Source of the DNA: Roseburia sp.
GTDB lineage: Bacteria > Bacillota > Clostridia > Lachnospirales > Lachnospiraceae
Length of the DNA stretch: 35,852 bases
Reading direction: 5' to 3'
Assembly: GCA_023664265.1 (NCBI GenBank)
Contig: JAMPFV010000028.1
Location: 1-35,852 of the forward strand
In this document: positions 31,803-35,852 of the stretch, in pieces
How the letters are laid out: each line of letters starts with the position of its first letter
How positions within the stretch are numbered: position 1 is the first letter of the stretch
Position numbers and translations under genes: made by a program
The notes under the pieces: generated by a model
The model's input: only the letters and a program-made list of their open reading frames with translations
What the model was told of the DNA's origin: nothing
The model's database searches: none

Positions 31803-32372
31803 ATGCAAAGAATCAGAAAGCTCTATGCCGATTCCCTCAAGGAAATCAAGGCAACGCAAAATCTTGTCCTATGCGGCATGATGGCCGCTCTGGCTGTGGT
31901 GCTCAATTACACGACCTCGATTTACATCACCCCGACCATCCGCATCGGCTTCTCCGGGCTTCCGAACCGCATCGTCGAGTTCCTGTTCGGCCCCGCGGTC
32001 GGCGCCCTCTTCGGCGGAATGCTCGATATTTTAAAATATCTCCTGAAGCCCGAGGGCGGCGCGTACTTCTTCGGCTACACGTTCAACGTTATGATAGCGG
32101 GGATTATCTACGGCTCCATCCTATACAGACGGCCGTTGAAGCTGTGGCGCGTTTTCACGGCGGAACTGCTCACAAAGGCGATCGTGAACTGCGGACTGAA
32201 CACGTTATGGCTCTCCGTTCTGAACGGGAATGCATTCTTGGCGATTTTGCCGGCGAGGGTGATCAAAAATTGTATCATGCTCCCAATTGACACATGCATC
32301 ATATTTTTCACACTGACATTTATCCGGCAGATTACAAAGAGAACGGAATTTCGGACTTATGGAAAACACTAA
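31803..32372 (+). CDS. folT: Folate family ECF transporter S component
   Basis: This 189-residue membrane protein has about six helices. It is the substrate-binding subunit of an energy-coupling factor importer and would capture folate or a related vitamin, working with EcfA/A'/T encoded elsewhere. The family pattern is visible in MMAALAVVLNYTTSIYI, then RIGFSGLPNRIVEFLFGPAVGALFGG (in two conserved pieces) and LKPEGGAYFFGYTFN. The start is set by AAGGGAGG eight bases before ATG; the frame is open 32 codons upstream to an ATG at the transcription start, but without a ribosome site. It is a single-gene unit ending in a good terminator. The substrate call rests on family similarity. Confidence 0.9.
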   Translation: MQRIRKLYADSLKEIKATQNLVLCGMMAALAVVLNYTTSIYITPTIRIGFSGLPNRIVEFLFGPAVGALFGGMLDILKYLLKPEGGAYFFGYTFNVMIAGIIYGSILYRRPLKLWRVFTAELLTKAIVNCGLNTLWLSVLNGNAFLAILPARVIKNCIMLPIDTCIIFFTLTFIRQITKRTEFRTYGKH

Positions 32373-32405
32373 AACCGGGCGGCTTCAAGCCAACCCGGTT
32401 TTTAT
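32373..32405. terminator. Bidirectional terminator after folT
   Basis: AACCGGG (32373-32379) and CCCGGTT (32394-32400) with an inner GGCTT/AAGCC pairing, followed by TTTTTATTTTT on the plus strand and TTTTAGTGTTTT on the minus strand. It serves folT and the convergent lipoprotein gene. Confidence 0.85.
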
Positions 32406-32431
32406 TTTTATCGTCTTCCGCTTCCTCAGAC

Positions 32432-33088
32432 TTAGAATGAGGAAGCCGCCTCTGTGTCAAAGAAAATCGTCTCAAGATTTGTAACATCTCTCTGGTTCGG
32501 CGTATATACATTGTCTATCAGCTCAATGCGAACGGTCGTCGTAGCAGACTCTCCATACTCTACGTTCGGAAGCGCCTCCTTCATGCAGTCTCTCAGAATC
32601 ACGAGCATAGCCTCCATCATCTCATCCTCTGTAGTCGGCATGGAATCCGGATTGGAGGTCCACTCCTCGGTCAGCGCCGTAATCTCATCCATATACTGTG
32701 TCATTACCGGCTCGAAAATCTTCATCTTCTGATATGTAACCGTTACCACATAGTCATCATCCTGCTTCTCAGCCTCGCCTACGGTGTACTTAACGCTGCC
32801 AAGCATCTGCTTGAAGATGTCGCGAAACTCGCCCTCAAGCTCATCCGATACCGACATCCCTGAAAGGAACGCATTCATCTCAGCGTCGATACCCTGCTCA
32901 TAAAGATCTGCCGCCTCTTCCTCCGTACCAAGCTTCATATCAACAAACGCCTTGTAATCGCCCTTATAAGAAGCGTCAAGCAACGCGTTCAGATAACCCG
33001 GTGCGTCAAACTTGGAGCCACATCCGCTGAGTGCTCCCACAAGCATCACACATACAAGTGCAAGTGCAATTCTCTTTACTCTCTTCAT
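32432..33088 (-). CDS. Hypothetical lipoprotein (DUF5105-like)
   Basis: This 218-residue protein has a lipoprotein signal ending in the lipobox LSGC (Cys about residue 22). The mature part is acidic and helical, starting DAPGYLNALLDASYKGDYKAF, a pattern I associate with DUF5105-type lipoproteins of Clostridia; the assignment is tentative and no function is known. The start at 33088 follows AAGGGAGAAG; the frame is open further upstream but without support. It has its own promoter and shares a terminator with folT. Confidence 0.8.
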   Translation of the reverse strand: MKRVKRIALALVCVMLVGALSGCGSKFDAPGYLNALLDASYKGDYKAFVDMKLGTEEEAADLYEQGIDAEMNAFLSGMSVSDELEGEFRDIFKQMLGSVKYTVGEAEKQDDDYVVTVTYQKMKIFEPVMTQYMDEITALTEEWTSNPDSMPTTEDEMMEAMLVILRDCMKEALPNVEYGESATTTVRIELIDNVYTPNQRDVTNLETIFFDTEAASSF

Positions 33089-33146
33089 TTTCTCTTCTCC
33101 CTTAATTAAATAAAATGAAACCATGTCAATAAAGTATCCATTAGAG

Positions 33147-33175
33147 AATTTATCACTTACCCTTTTACATGTCAA
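33147..33175 (-). promoter_or_regulatory. Promoter of the lipoprotein gene
   Basis: TTGACA (33170-33175) and TAAATT (33147-33152) with a 17-base spacer. The -35 is perfect. Confidence 0.6.
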
Positions 33176-33235
33176 TATCACTTTTCAACAAAAAACATTT
33201 GAAAAATCCACATAAACTTCACATATTTTTCAAAA

Positions 33236-34183
33236 TCAGATGAGCTGAAAGGACTTTAACATATACAGCCACAGCGTAATAAACACCGCGCTTAAAAACG
33301 TAGTCGATACCACACAGCTCGACGAGAGCACGCCCTCATGTCCCATGTTCTGCGACATAATGTAACAGCTCACCGTCGTCGGCGCGCCCAGCATAATCAA
33401 GATCGCCACCATCTTCTCGTCGCGGAAGCCCAACTGCGCCGCCAACGGCAGAAACAGCGCCGGCATCACGAACAGCTTTATCAGCGTGCTGATGATTGTC
33501 GGCTTCATCTTCGACAGCGCCTTGCGCCCCTCAAAGCCCGCACCCAGACCGATCAGCGCAAGGGGCGTCGCAAGCTGCGCGAGGTTGTGCAGGGTCTTAC
33601 TGACAATCGCCGGCAGTCTCAGGCGCAGCACGGAAATCACCATTCCGATAAAAATACCGATGATAATCGGATTCGTGAAAATCCCGTGGACAGACTTTTT
33701 CAATCCCGCCCTGTCAAAGCCGTTGCTGCCCGGAGCAGTGAAGGAAAGCACCGTCACGGCCGCCACATTGTACAGCGGCACTGTCGCCAGAATCATCAGC
33801 GGCGCGATAACGCTCGAACCGTAGATGTTCTGTATAAAGGCTACCCCCAGCACGGCCGCGCTCCCCCGGTAGGAGGCCTGTATAAACTCCCCCCGGATGC
33901 TCTTATCCCTTACCAGCAGCGGGCTGAGCGCCGATATCGCCAGAATACAGAACAGCGTGACGCCAAAGCAGAACAGCACAAAGCCCGTGTCCCACACCGC
34001 GTAAAAATCCGCCTCCGCGATATCCACCACCAAAAGCACCGGAAGCGTGACCTTGTAGTTAAAGGAATTCAGCGTTTTTACGAATCCGTCGTCCATCATT
34101 TTCATCCGTCTGAACACATATCCCGCCACCATCACCAGAAATATTGGTATCGTCGCGTTCAGGCTGAAAATAAGATTGTCCAT
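33236..34183 (-). CDS. AEC family transporter (auxin efflux carrier-like)
   Basis: This 315-residue protein has about ten membrane helices in two halves, typical of bacterial AEC carriers. Conserved pieces are GYVFRRMKMMDDGFVKTLN near the N-terminus, IFTNPIIIGIFIGM in the middle and LGAPTTVSCYIMSQNMG near the C-terminus, where the unwound helix is expected. Members export or exchange small organic acids such as malate; the substrate is unknown. The ribosome site is AAGGACGGG. It starts 31 bases after the acetyltransferase gene and is probably co-transcribed with it. Confidence 0.9.
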   Translation of the reverse strand: MDNLIFSLNATIPIFLVMVAGYVFRRMKMMDDGFVKTLNSFNYKVTLPVLLVVDIAEADFYAVWDTGFVLFCFGVTLFCILAISALSPLLVRDKSIRGEFIQASYRGSAAVLGVAFIQNIYGSSVIAPLMILATVPLYNVAAVTVLSFTAPGSNGFDRAGLKKSVHGIFTNPIIIGIFIGMVISVLRLRLPAIVSKTLHNLAQLATPLALIGLGAGFEGRKALSKMKPTIISTLIKLFVMPALFLPLAAQLGFRDEKMVAILIMLGAPTTVSCYIMSQNMGHEGVLSSSCVVSTTFLSAVFITLWLYMLKSFQLI

Positions 34184-34214
34184 TGTACACCCGTCCTTCT
34201 ATCATAAAAGTCGT

Positions 34215-34832
34215 TTATTTCCACTCTTCATGGTCGATTTCCCTGTCCCTGAAATAATATTTCCGATCATGCTCACCCACTTCACGCATAACCCTGCAGG
34301 GATTTCCCACGGCAACCACATTGGACGGAATATCCTTGGTCACAATACTTCCCGCGCCGATCACCGCATTATCGCCGATGGTTACGCCCGGCATAATAAT
34401 GGCGCCCGCCCCAATCCAGCAGTTTTGACCGATATGTACCAGCATGTTATACTGAAGTCCCTTTCGGCGCAGCTCCGGTAAAATCGGATGGCCGGCCGTC
34501 GCGATTGTCACATTCGGCCCCAGCATGGTATAATCCCCGATATAAATATGAGTGTCGTCCACGCAGGTCAGACCGTAGTTCGCATACACCTGCTTCCCGA
34601 AATGGCAGTGATGCCCGCCGAAATTGGAATAAAACGGCGCTTCAATATATACGCCCTCACCGCAGTCACCCAGCATCCCTTTCAGCATCTTTGCCCTTTT
34701 CTCTCCCTCTGACGGCTTGGTCAGATTATACTCGCACAGCATATCCTGATACGCCATCTGTTCCTTCGCGATTTCTTCGTCCCCCGGAAAATAAAGCTCT
34801 CCCGTGTGCAGTCTCTCTTTCATCTCGCTCAT
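34215..34832 (-). CDS. Sugar O-acetyltransferase (maltose/galactoside acetyltransferase type)
   Basis: This 205-residue protein has a helical N-terminal maltose-acetyltransferase-like segment (KERLHTGELYFPGDEEI) and a left-handed beta-helix of hexapeptide repeats (IYIGDYTMLGPNVTIATAGH, IGAGAIIMPGVTIGDNAVIGAG). The His in TAGHP fits the catalytic residue of LacA/Maa enzymes, which acetylate sugars from acetyl-CoA. Start ATG 34832 has GGAGG eight bases before; an ATG five codons upstream overlaps that site. It follows murI by 77 bases. The true acceptor is unknown. Confidence 0.92.
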   Translation of the reverse strand: MSEMKERLHTGELYFPGDEEIAKEQMAYQDMLCEYNLTKPSEGEKRAKMLKGMLGDCGEGVYIEAPFYSNFGGHHCHFGKQVYANYGLTCVDDTHIYIGDYTMLGPNVTIATAGHPILPELRRKGLQYNMLVHIGQNCWIGAGAIIMPGVTIGDNAVIGAGSIVTKDIPSNVVAVGNPCRVMREVGEHDRKYYFRDREIDHEEWK

Positions 34833-34909
34833 TTTCAAACCCTCCATCCGTTATATTTTTCCCGGCCGCATTTTCACGGCCCCGAATGTCTGAATCGCCG
34901 GTTTCCCGC

Positions 34910-35716
34910 TCACCGGATATCCTGCATACGCTCCAATCTCTGATGCAGCTGCGCGATCCGTCTGAGCCCCTCCGCATCGGTGATCTCCCTTCCGGAGTAA
35001 AAATATCTGACGCTTGTGTCAGCTTTGCCCTCCGTCTCTCCCGATGAAGGCTCCAGCTCCCCGCGCTCCTCGAGAACTCTCGCAAGCTGCCGAATCGTCC
35101 CCTCACTGCCGTCAATCAGACGGACCTGCGGCGGCAGAAGCCTCCGGAAGCTGTCCTTGAAATAATTAAAATGCGTGCAGCCCAGCACCAGCTCCCCGTA
35201 GCTGTCCAAGTCATACGGAGAAAACGCCTCCTCCAGATACGCAAGCTCCGCGTTCGATTCGAACTCCCCGTTCTCCGCAAACTCCACCAGACGCGGAAGC
35301 GGCAGCATATCCACCAGATGCGCATCGTCCACGCGCGCCACCAGACGCCGGAAGCGCTCATCCCGGATGGTGAGCGGCGTCGCTACCACCAGCACCCGCC
35401 TGCCCCTGCTCTCCCCGACGGCGGGCTTCACTGCCGGCTCTATCCCGATTATCGGTATCCGGTACCTCCGGCGCATTGTCTCCGCGGCGGCGGCCGTCGC
35501 GGTATTGCACGCAATCACCACAGCCTTACAGTCATGATCAGACATAAAGCGCATCACCTCATCCACATACCCTATGACCTCTTCTTTGCTCTTCGTCCCA
35601 TACGGCACATGATCCGTATCCGCGTAAAATATATAGCTTTCCCTCGGAAGCAGCGCAATCGCCTGATGCAGAAGCGTTATCCCACCGATTCCCGAGTCAA
35701 AAATCCCGATATTCAT
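34910..35716 (-). CDS. murI: Glutamate racemase
   Basis: This 268-residue enzyme makes D-glutamate for peptidoglycan. All family motifs are present: IGIFDSGIGGITLL at the N-terminus, ADTDHVPYGTKS, Cys70 in VVIACNTATA and Cys180 in LGCTHFNYF, the two catalytic cysteines. The ATG at 35716 directly starts the conserved MNIGIFDSG; the frame is open upstream into the tRNA region but that part is not coding. The ribosome site is weak (GGATTGCTT). The final 40 residues are more polar than usual but within normal length. It lies downstream of the tRNA-Gly gene. Confidence 0.95.
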   Translation of the reverse strand: MNIGIFDSGIGGITLLHQAIALLPRESYIFYADTDHVPYGTKSKEEVIGYVDEVMRFMSDHDCKAVVIACNTATAAAAETMRRRYRIPIIGIEPAVKPAVGESRGRRVLVVATPLTIRDERFRRLVARVDDAHLVDMLPLPRLVEFAENGEFESNAELAYLEEAFSPYDLDSYGELVLGCTHFNYFKDSFRRLLPPQVRLIDGSEGTIRQLARVLEERGELEPSSGETEGKADTSVRYFYSGREITDAEGLRRIAQLHQRLERMQDIR

Positions 35717-35797
35717 AAGCAATCCATACCTTTCCGGTCGTTTGTACAGAAAAATACCCACAGACTCAAGTAATCTCAAACCTGCAGGCATCTCCAG

Positions 35798-35852
35798 AGC
35801 GATAGACGGGGCTCGAACCCGCGGTCTCGACCTTGGCAAGGTCGCGCGTTAC
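35798..35852 (-). tRNA. tRNA-Gly(GCC), 3' part, cut by window edge
   Basis: The minus strand shows an anticodon arm GACCTTGCCAAGGTC with anticodon GCC (35835-35837), a T arm GCGGG-TTCGAGC-CCCGT and the acceptor 3' strand CTATCGC followed by discriminator T, as is usual for bacterial tRNA-Gly. CCA is not encoded. The D arm and 5' end lie beyond the window. Confidence 0.85.

Noticed and set aside
34856..34885. GGCCG/CGGCC hairpin after murI as a terminator
   Set aside because: It is followed by purines rather than a T run on the minus strand, so termination is not supported.
1..35852. CRISPR arrays, insertion sequences, prophage
   Set aside because: I saw no regularly spaced direct repeats, transposase motifs or phage structural genes.

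Overview
The window looks like a chromosomal segment of a Gram-positive Clostridia member, most likely Lachnospiraceae. This is inferred from the DUF4317 protein, the paired DUF5722 secreted proteins, a T-box in front of ileS, consensus SigA-type promoters, strong GGAGG ribosome sites, and a hybrid kinase beside a solute-binding lipoprotein. I see no phage genes, transposase or CRISPR array. Gene density is high; the only gene-free stretch over 300 bases (10451-10898) holds the ileS T-box leader and a palindrome.

Left part (1-7300). The left edge cuts what looks like a type I toxin-antitoxin locus: the tail of a small peptide, a two-way terminator, and a consensus promoter firing antisense. 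A DUF4317 gene, a hybrid sensor histidine kinase and a solute-binding lipoprotein follow on the plus strand, then tspO behind a poly-C tract with repeated palindromes. On the minus strand an XRE-type regulator and a nucleotidyltransferase-fold protein form a self-contained pair with its own promoter and a probable operator.

Middle (7300-20215, all minus). Here are ileS (type 2, eukaryote-like) with its T-box, two tandem secreted DUF5722 proteins with a glycosidase clan A-like NE...E pattern, and a three-gene run of methyltransferase, large exported protein with a degenerate C39-like end, and membrane acyltransferase. A PAP2 phosphatase follows.

Pentose operon (20326-25413, minus). The order is FGGY kinase (ribulokinase-like), ribulose-5-phosphate 4-epimerase, ROK sugar kinase, and split transketolase N and C subunits. 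Together they would phosphorylate ribulose, convert it to xylulose 5-phosphate, and feed the non-oxidative pentose phosphate pathway. The pentose isomerase and transporter are not in the window.

Right part (25595-35852). Divergent from the pentose operon is a plus-strand envelope module: PspA, a zinc-ribbon membrane protein, an SPFH protein with a zinc ribbon, and a small four-helix membrane protein. It resembles Bacillus ydjFGHI. Then come a MATE exporter, an S4-domain YlmH protein coupled to a membrane-anchored Mrr-like nuclease, a folate ECF substrate-binding subunit behind a structured leader, a lipoprotein, an AEC transporter, a sugar/maltose-type O-acetyltransferase, murI, and a tRNA-Gly(GCC) cut by the right edge.
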